NCBI RefSeq assembly: GCF_030936135.1
Contig: NC_082612.1
Span: 16,723,001-16,787,000 of the forward strand
DNA length: 64,000 nt
Origin: Gavia stellata
Lineage: Eukaryota; Chordata; Aves; Gaviiformes; Gaviidae
Direction: 5' to 3'
In this document: positions 1 to 12,752 of the stretch, one piece after another
Numbering within the stretch: position 1 is the first letter of the stretch
Layout: every line of letters starts with the position of its first letter
Translations under genes and position numbers: made by a program
Notes under the pieces: generated by a model
Database searches by the model: none
Told to the model about the DNA's origin: nothing
Seen by the model: only the letters and a program-made list of their open reading frames with translations

Positions 1-2964
1 GTTGTGATAATGATCCCCTGATGTATAAATACTCTATGTTTATTGATGTATAAACACTCTACAAATTAACTGAAACAATCAAGTTCAGTATTCCTGCCCC
101 ATGACTGGAATACAGCTGTAGAACACTGACTAGGAGTCTGAGATGACTAATGTGAACCTTTTTGCTGTAGTTCTCTCTTTGCCACCTCCTATGGACTGCA
201 AAATACATCAGAAGAAATTTCCTGTTACTTCGGCTTTGAACTACTTCAACCACACACAGAACAAACAAAATTCCTACCTGGAACATGAAATGAGCTTATG
301 CCAAACCTCAAGTAGCACAGGCGCTAGAGGCAAGTGTAGGAGAAAAAAAGAAATTATATAGAAAAGCTCCATTTTCAATGGCAGCAGATATTCTTGTTTC
401 TAATGGAAGTGAGAGAATGCTACATTTTGACAAGGTCTAACAGTGGATAACAGTCCAAAGAAATGCTACCGACTCGCTTGGATTCACTTCCTCTAGCCAT
501 GGTACTAAGAGCTGAATTTGGCCCATGACTCCTCCAGTACATTTCTTCTTCTGGGCAATGTGTGTCTAAATAATTTGTAGTTACAAAATATTTTGATGTG
601 GTTGCAAGTAAATGTAAGTATGGTTTAATGTCTGGCAAAAACAAAGTATACTTGCATTAGAATAAGCACATCTAATTTATAAAACAATATTAGGAATCAT
701 ACTGCTGGTAAAAGAAAACAATTCCTTAAACAGACAAAAGCAAAGTGCTAAACCAGTGTAAAACACAGAAGTTGATTTCTTGTATTTGTAAGAAAACCAA
801 GGAAAAATATTGCTGGGTTCATTCAGAGGCTAGTTTCTATATTGTAGGTATTTTGGAATCCTGTAGTGAAATCTCTCTTTGGGAATTGCACTACTCTTCT
901 GTCCAGCACTCAAAGTTTATTAAAGTTTTGTGGGAAAAAAGCTGTTTGGCAGCATCCCAGTCCATAAGGGTCTGAGAATGATGTGCCAGAAAGACTCAGG
1001 AGGCCTAAAAAGCCACTTTAAAATATGGAAAAGCGCTTTTTTTTTTTTTCCAGAGGCCCAGTTCAGGGGGTTTCAGTCTGTTTCACAGATTTTTCTAAGC
1101 TGCAGCACAAAAGCAAGCAATTTGTTACAGGCACCCAAAAAGCCTCTAATATTTTCATGTTTAAACAACAGTGCTGCTTTAGAAGGAAAGGTTTTGGTTT
1201 TATGGTTTTTCATGGTTATTGAAAAACTCTTTTTCCACTAATAACTAATAGCTATCTATTTGTAGAAATGTAGAAATGTATTTAGTGTGAAGATTATCCT
1301 CCAGTCACATTACTGTTTACATGTTGGCAGGGATCAAAGTCTATTTTCACCTTCACAACTCTTCATGTTTCTTTATACCAACATTCTTCAAAAAGTGAAA
1401 ACTTTGTCTTTACGATTTTGTTCCATGATGACTGCTTAGTCATATGCACAAGCTGTTACAAATATTTTAGCTAAACATATCCATGCAAGAATAAAAGCAA
1501 AATCATGCAAGTATTCTGGAGAGAAAAGCCTATTTACTTTTCTTTTTCTCCTTTTTAGCAGTCTTTTCAGCCACTTAACAGACCACATCTCAGAGCCCTT
1601 GAATTTAAATTGCTATAAAATTCCTTTCAACTCATTTGTTTTGGAGTATTTAGATAGTTACTGACTTAGCAGAAATAGCAGCTTTGACAAATCACAGCAG
1701 AAATGCATGAGGTTTAGGTATAATAGGTACTATACAGGAAAATTCTCAAAAAAGTTCTCCTTCTATTAATACTTGGAGCCCAATACTGATTTCATTAACA
1801 TCACAAGGATTCTTCCCTTTGTCTTCTGCAGAAAAAGATCAGGCTCAGACTATGTTTCTTACCTGGACATTTTAAGAACTGACCACAAGCATGGAGGGAA
1901 ATAGAGAAAGCAAGGAAGAGAGAAGGGGAGAGAGATTCTGTTCGTTCTATCGTATCTGACAGATCCCTATCGCTGAACCTAGGACATATCTAGAAAAAGA
2001 CAAAGCACTGCACTCCTAAGTATCACACCATCTGATTTTCATCTTCCTGGCCTGCATAATTGAATCCAGAGTTTAGTGTCTTTATACAGTGCATGAAGGA
2101 AAGTTTTTGCATTTGGTACACCCACAAAAATCATCATGTTGTATAGGGAGCAGACTAATACAAGCCCGCACTCACTGCAGAGCACTCTATCCTAGATTCT
2201 AGTCCCAACTCCTACAACTATTTTTGTACTTATCCAGGACTGAATATTTCTCTGTTTTCTGTAAAATTTGACAACAGTTCCTCTTTCTCACCAACATCTT
2301 GTAGCTGCAAGACTTATATGCTGAAGGTGATAGTGAATATCTTCTTTGGAAAGTGAAATTGAAGATGGGAGAATCTTTCCTACATTCTAAAAAGTCTGCT
2401 GCCTGCTGACTGAAGCATGGTCCAAAGGAGGGGTTGAGTCCTTTCAGACAGACAAGGGAATTAAACCTGGATCTCATCCACATTTCTGTCTGTTCTAAGC
2501 ACTGAGCTGCAGTCTGAAGGGAAACAGATTTTTCCAGCTGCTGCTGCAGGGTCCTGGCCTGCTATGCATTTTCAGAGCTCACCTACTGGATTGAACTCTC
2601 CAGGGAGAAGACAGGCAGAGGAGTGCTTCATTTCTGGACACCTACTGGCCATTAGCCTGAGTTAATCACTAGGCTGCTCAGTCCTATTAAGGCTTAAGTA
2701 CCTTTGAGAGCACGAATGAGCACTAATGTAGTACTTTATGCACCTCATAATAAAAAATGTCCGAGCTTGCAATCAAACCTAGGTAACTCCAGGGTTACGT
2801 GGCAGATGTGTAAATATTTTTAGGAGTGCAATTTTGACGCAGGGCATCTAAATTCCACCAGACTTGAGCATCAGGTGTTTATGTCCTTTTCTGGGCCTCA
2901 TCCCAGATTAGAATCAACTGCTCAGAAATAATCATAATATCTGCATAATGCTGATTTTCAGAAC

Positions 2965-3105
2965 GATTTATAAATATTAAGTAATTAATCTTCATATTGC
3001 CCCTGGACAAATATTTCCATTTCACATATATAAAAAATTGTGATAAATTGCCATAGGCTACGACTGAGTCAGTATCAGAATTAGAATGGAGGAATTCCTG
3101 GCGCT
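2965..3105 (-). repeat. MIR-like ancient SINE relic
   Basis: Read on the minus strand, the segment resembles the MIR core: a stretch like the 'cagtttcc..atctgtaaaatgg' block next to a 'gccac..tag..tgtgacc' block, at the expected spacing but heavily diverged. MIRs are shared across amniotes, so an old copy is plausible. The match was made by eye; an RMBlast run against Dfam would settle it. Confidence 0.4.
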
Positions 3106-5344
3106 CAGACTAGAACTCAGTTCATGCCTCTCAGAAGAAAGAAAAGAGAGAAAATCTTACTCTTCAGAAACAAGAATTGTTATGCTGACATGTTTTAACT
3201 GACCAAGGACTTTTTCTTTTAAAGTGGTTTATGTTGTGGGTTTTTTTCCAAAGAATACACAAAACTTTGCAGTGCTACCTTTCAATTCTCATAGACTACT
3301 AGCAACACTGATAAGTAAATAACTGAGAAAGCATGATCTTATCTTTAGTAAACCTCAGTTTTTGAGTGGTGTTAGAAGGAATGTTTGGAAATACTATATT
3401 TAATATTATGCAAGTCTGATGCATCACTCAAATTAAAGAAAAGGCTTATTAGATCACTTAATCACTACCACTAACAGCATTGTCTATACTACATAAACAT
3501 TGAAGTATTTTAGGATTCTTTAACATTTTATGCTCCTGCTATGTTTGTTAAGATGGAAAATCCAGAAGAAAAAACAAAACAAAACAAAAGTAGGATGCTT
3601 TCTCCCTTCCTTGCTGAAGGAATTCTGTAATTCTGGATGCCTGCAAGAATTGTTGCTGGCTTGAAAGGATTGCCAGGTACCAACCCCGTCACATCATATT
3701 CTTGGCTTGAACAGTTAAAACAGATCCTTCCATAAGTTCTCTTGCATGGCTTATCAATCTACTTTCTACATCCACAACTTAAGAGTATGTTAGCCACCGT
3801 AAAGTGGTAAATGCTGGAAAATCCTAACATATGAAACAATTTATAGGCTAAAGTAACAAAACTGACAAAACATGTCAGTATTACTGAAATGACAAATTCC
3901 AAACTTGAACCACCAAGCTTTAAATGTTTCCATCATAACAATGTTCAGAACTCTACATCTTGATAAATGTACATTATTTTACAACCAGTAATTCAGTATA
4001 TCAGTTTAAATCCACAAATCTTAGTTGAGCACTGTTTGATACATGTTTACATTTACAACAAGCAACAAAAGACCAAGAGCACAAGTATTTTGTTATAGAG
4101 GACATTTAATTTTTTTTGTGTAAAGATGTTGCATGTATTGCACATATGATATGCACATGAGGTCTTACCACAGAGACCACACCTTCCAACAATACACATG
4201 ATTTCTAGCAATGAAAGTGCTAATATTAGATATTAAATACCTTGAACACGGTCATGGCTGTGACAGTCCTTTAGTAAACCCTCACTTCACGTATGCCTGC
4301 TAAGGATATTTGCATGACAGGAAAATGTTCCTATTATTCAAATACCCCACACCTTTCCCTACAAAAACCTATATTTTGTACTACTTCTCTGAAATCTCCA
4401 AATGAGAATACTAGGGGTTTATGTTTCCGTCACACTTGAGAATTTTGAAACTTCACTCTTAAATACCAGGGCTTTAATTTCAGGCCGACAGCACATCCTA
4501 GTGGTTCCTCACACTGTTCTGTGGTATGTGGTTTACACAACACCGCAGTCATAGCTGCACAAATACTCTTCCAGTATCCTTCAGTGCATGCACTTTTCTT
4601 CTTTCTCTTTATGGAATAACTAAGAACGAAGTTGGGATTTTGGAAGGAAGTGTCAATTAATGAAACCACGATAATTCAGAAACATGGAATATTTTAAAAT
4701 TGGTTCTACACATCTTTTAAGCAAAAACTTCTGAATATGTATCATTTTAGCTATTTTTAGGCAGAACATACAATGAATGGTAGTGCAGTTTGTCCTTTTG
4801 TTTTCATTTTCCAATAGGAAAAAACAACATCTTTGTTTTTACTTCAGTTCCATCTGGGCAGCTTTACCTGGGAAATATGAGTAAAGGGCTGTACATGTTA
4901 CTAAGTACTTAGCTAGTTAATAAAACTATAAATTTAGTCATCAAAAATGCATCTATTACAGCATTTTAAAGTGGTTTTTTGCCAGTCAAGTATGCAGCAC
5001 AACAGCTGCATGCTTGAAGCTGTCTGTTGAAGCAAGCAGCAATCAAGAGAAAATGGAGAAAAAATGCTGCTTAACTGTGTTAAAAAACATTTTGTAACAG
5101 CCCCATTTAGAGATTTTTAAATTACTTCTTATGTGAAGGGCTGTGAAATACAGAAAATCTTGAAGATATTTTTCCCCAGGTAAGTTCACAATTTTGCGTA
5201 GCTGCAAAACCTTTCAACGTATTTCCCACTCTCTGATATTATCATATTTATAATGTATATCTTCTCAGTAGGAATTATCAGGTAACGTGTTTGTCTCTTA
5301 AAGGAACAGACCTGTAAATGGAGTACTGTATCCCTGAAAGGCTG

Positions 5345-5829
5345 TATAGGCTGAATTGCTGGTGACAGGGCTGGAAGGCATGTCCTGTGAGGAGCGGCTG
5401 AGGACTCTGGGCTTGTCTAGTTTGGAGAAAAGAAGGCTGAGGGGCGACCGCATTGCTCTCTGCAGCCTCCTGAGGAGGGGAAGTGGAGAGGGAGGTGCTG
5501 AGCTCTTCTCCCTGGTATCCAGTGACAGAACACGTGGGAATGGTTCAAAGCTGTGCTGGGGAGGTTTAGACTGGACATTAGGAAGCATTTCTTTACTGAG
5601 AGGGTGGTCAAACCCTGGAACAGGCTTCCTGGATAGGTGGTCAATGCCCCACGCCTGTCAGTGTTGGAGGCATTTGGACTATGCCTTTAATAACGTACTT
5701 TAACTTTTGGTCAGCCCTGAATTGGTCAGGCAGTTGGACTAGATGATCATTGTAGTCCCTTCCAACTGAAATTATTCTATTCTATTCTATTCTATTCTAT
5801 TCTATTCTATTCTATTCTATTCTATTCTA
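5345..5829 (+). repeat. CR1 LINE 3' end with (ATTCT)n tail
   Basis: This is the 3' part of a chicken-repeat-1 LINE in plus orientation. It contains the typical blocks 'ggagcggctgagg', 'tggagaaaagaaggctgagg', 'gactggacattaggaagca', 'ctgagagggtggtcaa' and 'ggactagatgatcattgtag', then 'cccttccaactg' at the 3' end. It is 5'-truncated, as is usual for CR1. The 3' terminal short repeat has expanded into a pentanucleotide microsatellite (5774-5829). The open frame crossing it is not a gene. Confidence 0.92.
5774..5829 (+). repeat. (ATTCT)n microsatellite
   Basis: About eleven near-perfect ATTCT units lie directly after the CR1 3' end, followed by two ATTCTA(A)-type degenerate units. CR1 elements end in short tandem repeats of ATTCTATG type, so this array most likely arose by expansion of that tail. 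The length is probably variable between individuals. Confidence 0.95.
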
Positions 5830-6679
5830 ATTCTAATTCTACCATTTGCCTGCTGAACATTTGCTTCTGGCTGTGGTGGTATTAATCAGAAGGAAGCACA
5901 ATTTTGCAGCAGAAGCTGATACCATGAAGGAGGGAAGGTGGTGATCATGGAGTTGACCCTTCCCTGTTGTTCTTCCCTCATATTTGGGTTCACATATTTC
6001 TTTCCCCTTCTTGAATCAGTTTCAGCTATTCTAGGGTAATTTTATTGCCTGATATATTTTTGGTATTTTGTTCATGGTTAAAATGTTTAAAATTGTATTG
6101 TATGGGAGAAACACATTTTCTGCTACTAATATATGGGTTTTCCAAAGGCTCAAATATCAGAACTCAGTTAAAAGGATCCCCAGTTTTTAATCTATCTTAC
6201 AGGCACATCTATCATTCCCTATAATGCTGAGGAACATACGCAGGACCCACATATACTCTCCTAAGAAGGGGAGTGAAAGAAGAGAGAGTTTCCAGCAGTC
6301 GAAACTGTTACAATCCCAGATGGATATGTATACTGTGTTTTAAAGCTGAAGCTGCAAGGTAAGAGATGATGTTTTTTTGATCACAGGTCACAAACATTTT
6401 CTGAATGAGCATTGACGGTGGCTATAACAGAAGGTACAACCTAAGCAACAGTACTGCCTGCTTCTCTACCAGGCCAGATCATTTCCTGGAATAACTTACA
6501 TACCAGAGTTTGGGAATCCTTGTTGTAAACAAAACCTCAACAGTAACAACGGGAGTTCTCAATAAAAATCTGCTAACTTCTCAACAGAAAGGCACATAAC
6601 AGGTAAAGGAGAAAAGATGATTTACAGCTAATGTTATTTAATGTTATTTAAAGTAATATATTTTTATGCTTAATGAAAA

Positions 6680-6718
6680 AAGTTGTGGTTGGAAGGGACC
6701 TTTGGTCATGGTCCATGT
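6680..6718 (-). repeat. Short CR1 3'-end remnant (possible)
   Basis: The string 'gtggttggaagggacctt' matches the inverted CR1 terminus ('ggttggaagggacctt...'), but the similarity covers fewer than 40 bases and has no further flanking match. It could be a small relic or chance. Confidence 0.35.
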
Positions 6719-6883
6719 AACAGTTTTCTTTCTTCACAGGTGATGGGGTATGGGAGTGACTTGTTTATATGATCTTTGTCAGAGCTGAAAAATTTTGTCA
6801 TAGAGAAGGTATTGAGCAGCATCTTTTCCACCATATTATGCCACCATATTATTCTGGCATGTATTTTATTCCTATGAATGCCA

Positions 6884-7088
6884 TAATCAGAATGGCTGAG
6901 GTTGGACGGGACCTCTGGAGGCCATCTTGTCCAACCCCCCTGCTCAAGCAGGGCTACCTAGAGCCGGCTGGCTGGAACCATGTCCAGTTAGGTCTTGAGC
7001 ATCTCCAAGGATGGAGACTCCACAACCTCTCTGGGCAACCTGTTCCAGTGCTCAGTTACTCTCACATTAAAGAAGTGCTTCCTTAACA
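6884..7088 (-). repeat. CR1 LINE 3'-end fragment, antisense
   Basis: Plus-strand text 'aatggctgaggttgga', 'gggacctctggaggcc', 'ttgtccaacccccctgctca', 'ccaaggatggagactccaca' and 'acctctctgggcaacctgtt' is the reverse complement of a CR1 3' end. The element therefore lies on the minus strand with its 3' terminus at about 6884 and its truncated 5' side near 7088. The frame read through it is a repeat-derived shadow. Confidence 0.92.
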
Positions 7089-9901
7089 AATCATACCAAA
7101 TAGTCCTCTTTGTTACAGAAAACATCCCAAAAATCTGTGAATTTTAATTTCTCCTTCATCTGGAGCATGGACTTTTAGCAAAGAGGTATACTGGCTCAGT
7201 TAAAACTGAATCTAAATGTTGTTTGTTCTTTACTGCAAGTCATATCTGACAAATTTTTGGAAAGGTTTTTGTAGTACAGAATTCTACAGGGAGATCCTTC
7301 CTTTGAGAACCAAGTGGCAAGAAGACTTCATAATAATCTTGCTGAATTTCCAAACATTTGGCATACATTCTTTCCATTCTTTCACAGGAATGACAGATGT
7401 GCCCTTCTGAGGAGTTGTGTATGAGGGTTATTACACTTGACTATTTCATGTTCACCACTTCCTTTCACACAGCACCTACTGTTACATTGCTTTATATATT
7501 TTGAGGCATCATACATAAAATAAATGAATGAAAGTCTATCAGTGCTTTGCCAAGCAAAGACAGATGTGCATTAACTCCATTCACTGCAACAGGGGCTCAT
7601 GTTTTAAAATGCCAAACAGCCTACTGAAAGTAGGTAGCTAACAAGTCCCCAGCTAGCTAACACACAAAAATCTGAGTAACTGTGAAAACAAAGCCGCATC
7701 TTAAGTTACCACCCAAACTGCTAGTTACAGATGCTTCTGGATCCGAGCAACAGCCATTCCCTTCAATGACCATCCACGAAAGAAACAAGGAAGTAATCAG
7801 AATGTGATGGCAGCATTTCCATAGCAAAGATCGATTTCTTAGAACTGATGACAGCCTTGTGACAGAAAATTGATGATGGAAAGAAAAAAAGAAATTAAAT
7901 TGAGATTTTAACTCTCATTAAGATTTAATAAAATGAAATAAAAATGCACTGGAAAGGTTGCCGGTTTGAGTAAGCACCAGAGTGAAGTGTGAACTAATCA
8001 GCTGTATGCTATTGGATGCGCACCTCAAAGAGCTGACAGTAAGACCACCGTAATGCGAGAGGGGATTTTCACTGTTTGAGAATTTGAGTTTAATCCTTAC
8101 TGTCCATACCACAGTGAAATTCTGATCAGGCAAGATGGACAGCCCAGTTATCACTAAGGGTCTGCGCTTGCATAATACAAAGTAAGAAGGAAAAATGAGG
8201 AAACCTATGAAACTAATGGCATATAAATAAAAATATAATTCATGAATAATATATACCACATGGTTTTCCAACTGCAATTATAAAATCGTCTATTTTCTTT
8301 GCCATTTTAATTTAGTAAATTATTTATAGGGTTCCATATACTAAGGAATAATCCCAGTTTATTATGTTTTGACATAACTCTCTTTTAAATAAATTTGAAA
8401 TTCATGAGAGCAGAATGTACATAATGATTGACATCAACAATAATTCACATCACTCCTTCCAGTAGTAGAGAATGATGCTAGTACAGCTGTTATCTCCAGG
8501 TTCTGGGGAATAGCTTTGTTACTCTTTTCTCTAATATTAGAAGCCTTCATAGTTAGTGAAGATGAACTCTGTCGGTTTGGTTTTTAGTAATATTCCACAC
8601 GCAGCCTTTTGCTGAAAACAAGGAAGCTTGTGTGTGTTCTGGAGATAGAATTAGTCCCACACAGTGGTGCTAGTTCAGTGACAACCCATACAACTCTCGG
8701 GAAAGTGATCCCTTCTCTTAAGTGTCAATTACAAATTTTTCACTGCACAATACTTTGAAAAATTATACATTCATGAACATGAATCTATGTGTAAGGATGA
8801 GATTTCATACAGTTCCTTCCTGTGTTACTGAAACACGACGAAGGAACAAGAATATTTATAACTATCAGCTCACAAGAACGCTACATTTTGCGGGCCATAT
8901 TGTTATTAACTCGTATTAATTTCTGTTACAAAATCATTTTGGTCTACAAAGTTATTTTAAAAGAATAATTGGTTCTTGACAACGAAAACTTGGCTCAACA
9001 AAGACAAAACATGCCCTCAGTTCTCTTAAAAGGCAAGAGCAGTGAAAAAAGGGATTTCCTAACACAAGATTTCCTAACAAAAGACTAGAACCTCACAGAT
9101 CAGAACAGTTCCTCTGCTGATCAAAACCCAGAATCATTTCTGGGACATGAAGTGGAAGATTTCCAATAGAACCTTCAATGGTGGAGATGACTGAAACTAA
9201 TCTATTTCAGTGCTTAAGTATATACAATTCCTCTTGTTTCAGCACACTTGCTCTACCTACATCAAAAATAACAGAATATAATTCTTATCTTTGTAGCAAA
9301 TATTTACACATTTATCATGTTTCCTTTAAGTCACCTCTAAACACAATTATTTTAGTCTTTCCTGAAAGCATCTGCATTTTTAAGTTCTGATCATGCCGGT
9401 TGCTTCTCAGCAGACACATCTTTCCTTTCCTTTCTTTTTTTTTTTTTTTCATCATGCACAATTTTCCAGTTAAGCCCTTACCAGTGCTAAGCAGAACAGA
9501 ATGATTGTTTCACCTTTCCTATGAAGGATATTTTTATTTACATATTCTAGTATAGTGTTGGCATTTTCCAAAGTTGTTTGAGCATTACTTGCTCACATAT
9601 TTTGACTTGAATTGGTGGAAAATCTGCTTTCCCTTTAGACTGTTAAAATACCCTAAAGCCTCGGATTTATGATAAAAAAGCAATCTACTTTTGATTTGTT
9701 TTGTAGAAAAACTTTCTGAAAGTATTCAAAACCATCGACTTGCAGAAATGCATTCCTTTAACCTTTTTTCAGGATTCATATTTATTTACATATTTACAAT
9801 ATGGCTTTACGTAACAACTGCCACTGGCAAAGGGTATCCAATTTAATAACCTTATTACCTTTCTTGCATAGATTCAGACCAGTATATGAATCCCCTAGGG
9901 C

Positions 9902-9968
9902 ATCACAGGAAATCAAAGACAGCAGGGTTGAAAAGATTTATTAGGGTTTCTAGTCCAACGTTATTCTA
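9902..9968 (-). repeat. Degraded CR1 3'-terminal remnant
   Basis: The pattern 'atcacagg..aatcaaag', 'cagggttgaaaagatttatt', 'ctagtccaacg' follows the order of the inverted CR1 end (atcatagaat, caggttggaaaagacct, ctagtccaac) with many substitutions. It is consistent with an old, short CR1 copy on the minus strand. Confidence 0.45.
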
Positions 9969-10860
9969 ATGAAATATTAATTAAAACCAATCTACAGTGA
10001 CCGGCCAGTGAGTATGCTTGTGATAAGCAGCATGAGTAACGTGAGGTTCCTTTCCTTCAGGAAGGTAGAGATAAGCATGAGTTGGGCTGTTTCCCCTTTA
10101 CCAGCCTTCACAAAACTTAAAGGAACGTATTTTGGAGTTTGGGACTTGGACCCTTGACTGAGATTTGGCTGAAACTGGCCAAAAGATGCAAGTTCACTAG
10201 AGGGGGAGGTCAGGCCTGCAACCATATGACACAACTGTGTTAAGTTTTGCTTTCTAGGAAATCCAACTATAAAGAGACCAGACTTGTTCTAGCAAAGATG
10301 CCTACTTTGGAACCTGAGGCAAGCACACAAAACACTAGTAGATGGAATAAGACTCGACAAGCTCAAAACAATGATTTTAAGTCTGTGAAGTGTTTAAGTT
10401 CTCCCCAAGGATTTTTTTTAGGCCAGTAAGAGGTGAAGAGTCCTACAAATGATGTAAGAACTTGTATCAAAAACATCACTAAGAAGGCAGCTCTCAGCTT
10501 GATATTCTTAGGGAAATAAGAAAACCAAAAACCAAACCAGTGCTTGGCTTTCAATGAACTAAAGTACAGGGGGAATTAAAAAAATTCCTGAACTTTAAAA
10601 AAATATTGTGTTTATTCATTAATGATGTAAAATGTTTTCTGTAATTTGGGGTATATTAATTATGGATGTTACCATCATAGTTATTTCTAGTACTCATGCA
10701 TTTGTGTTGTCTGCTTTTCCAGAAATTTTGGAAATACTTGGTTTTGTGTCTGTTACATGTTTGAGAAAAGTATTTATATTTACATACTTCTTTGAGCTTT
10801 GAGCTTTTTCATACTTCTCTGAGCTTAGTAGCTTCTAATAGACCTACTTCTTGTACCACC

Positions 10861-11450
10861 TGTCCTGGTTTAACCCCAGCCAGCAACTAAGCCCCACACA
10901 GCCGCTCTCTCACTCCCCCCAGAGCGGGAAGGGGGAAAGAACTGGAAGGGTAAAAGAGAAAACTCATGGGTTGAGATAAAAACAGTTTAATAGGTAGAGC
11001 AAAAGCCACGCACACAAAGCAAAACAAGGAATTCATTCAGTACTTCCCATCGGTAGGCAGGTGTTCACCCATCTCCAGGAAAGCAGGGCTCCATCACGTG
11101 TAATGGTTACTTGGGAAGACAAACACCATCACTCCGAATGTCCCCCTCTTCCTACTTCTTCCCCCAGTTTTATATGCTGAGCATGACATCATACGGTATG
11201 GAATATCCCTTTGGTCAGTTGGGGTCAGCTGTCCCGGCTGTGTCCCCTCCCAACTCCTTGTGCATCCCCAGCCTACTTGCTGGTGGGGTGGGGTGAGGAG
11301 CAGAAAAGGCCTGGACTCTGTGTAAGCACTGCTCAGCAGTGACTAAAACATCCCTGTGTTATCTACACTGTTTTCAGCACAAATCCAAAACACAGCCCCA
11401 TACTAGCTACTGTGAAGAAAATTAACTCTGTCCCAGCCAAAACCAGCACA
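10861..11450 (-). mobile_element. Solo ERV LTR (avian ERVL/ERVK-like)
   Basis: The element is about 590 bp and bounded by TG...CA (plus strand 'tgtcctggtttaacccc' to 'aaaccagcaca'). It is flanked by 5-bp near-duplications, CCACC (10856-10860) and CCATC (11451-11455), which fit a target site duplication with one change. On the minus strand it has a TATAAA box at 11174-11169 and, downstream, an ATTAAA polyadenylation signal at 10991-10986, in the order expected of U3 to R. No internal retroviral coding sequence adjoins it, so it is a solo LTR left by recombination. I know the family as abundant in neoavian birds but cannot name the exact subfamily. Confidence 0.88.
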
Positions 11451-11600
11451 CCATCTTGCCAAGAATGGGTTATGTACAAAGAACAAAGGTGAACGGAATA
11501 GGCACCTTAATACTCATTTGGTAATACAATACAGAAATGTAGTATTTCACCTCAAAACAGCACAGGAAGAACCGTTCTTTAGTGTCAGTATCAGTGAATG

Positions 11601-11693
11601 AGATTCTGTTCACAAGTCTGCCACAACCTCGAGCAAATCACTTACCTCTGCTGAATTTTTATTGTATCTGTAACACAGGGATGATATTTCAGT
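11601..11693 (+). repeat. MIR-like ancient SINE relic
   Basis: The stretch 'gcaaatcacttacctctgct' followed by 'tatctgtaacacagggatga' parallels the MIR core ('gcaagtcacttaacctct ... atctgtaaaatggggata') with the right spacing and orientation. It lies just after the solo LTR. Diverged, but the best MIR match in the window. Confidence 0.55.
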
Positions 11694-12646
11694 TCCCTTA
11701 AAATGTTTCTTATCCTTAAACTTTAAAATTAAATTTATAGTTACTTCACTGCCTGGTAGAAAATGGTAGAAATGGCAATTGGGGTATCAGTCTTTTCACT
11801 TAAGTTGGTCAGGACTGCTGCTGAGATGACTAATTCAGACCGCTCTTCTAAGCTCTAGATCATGGTGGGAACAGGGGGTACTAGACTAAATAAAATAGAT
11901 GATATCCAGCTGGAAAAGACAGGACCTCATAACTCACCCTCACTTGTAGAGGAACCTACCATTTACTGAGGATATCAATAATACCTTAGGTTGCTTTGCC
12001 TCCCAAGACATTGGGTCGAGAAGGAAAATTTAACAGCCCATTATCACAATCTCAATTTCTGGCTAAGCCAGCATAGCTCAACTGTTGGCTTGTGGGCTGA
12101 GTTCAGCTTCGTTGACATTTCCTTGGAGGAGACAGGGAAGAGTTGCTTCAGCAGTTCATAGTAGCCAAACGACTAAACACTTCCTTCCGAGATGAGCTGC
12201 TGCCTCATCCACACACATAGGTCTGTGAACTATTAGATGCCACATCAATGCAGCATGTGAAGGGCAAAGAGATCTCACAAAGAGGAATCTGGCCTCACAC
12301 TGCTGATTACATCAACTCTGGGATAAGCAGTCTGACAAGTTGTGGGGTTTTGCAATTTACTGAGGAGGAAATTTTCTTTCACTGTGCACACATTCAATGA
12401 AAATACGTTTGCAGTCATTTCCACAATACAGAGACAGCAGCTATTAAAAAAACCCACGTAGCTTCATTGTTTGAATAAAGGTCTGCACCATGGGTAACTT
12501 AATAGTGGAAAGCCTGAGCAAACAATTGCAATGCAGAGGAAAAAAAAAGGAAAAAAAAAAAGAAAGTCAGGATTTTAGCTAGAGGGAGAAAAAAAAGAGA
12601 GAGACCCCAGTCACTGTTCCTTAGTACCTCTTACTCCGTGTGGTTT

Positions 12647-12752
12647 CTTCCAGCATACACTTCTCAGTCATGCCTCAAACCAAAGTCTGCATTTGCCTCC
12701 TTCCAGCATACACTTCTCAGTCATGCCTCAAACCAAAGTCTGCATTTGCCTC
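12647..12752 (+). repeat. Perfect 53-bp tandem duplication
   Basis: Two copies of a 53-bp unit beginning 'cttccagcatacacttctca' lie head to tail (12647-12699 and 12700-12752). I see no mismatch between them, and the identity continues 6 bases into a partial third copy. Identity this complete points to a recent duplication or a variable-number tandem repeat, about 0.6 kb before the TMEM184C CpG island. Confidence 0.95.

Noticed and set aside
2199-2483. A 94-codon minus-strand frame in the left intergenic region
   Set aside because: No domain, homology or splice context could be recognised; its length is within chance for this composition.
5356-5703. A 115-codon plus-strand frame near 5.4 kb
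   Set aside because: It lies entirely within the CR1 3' end.
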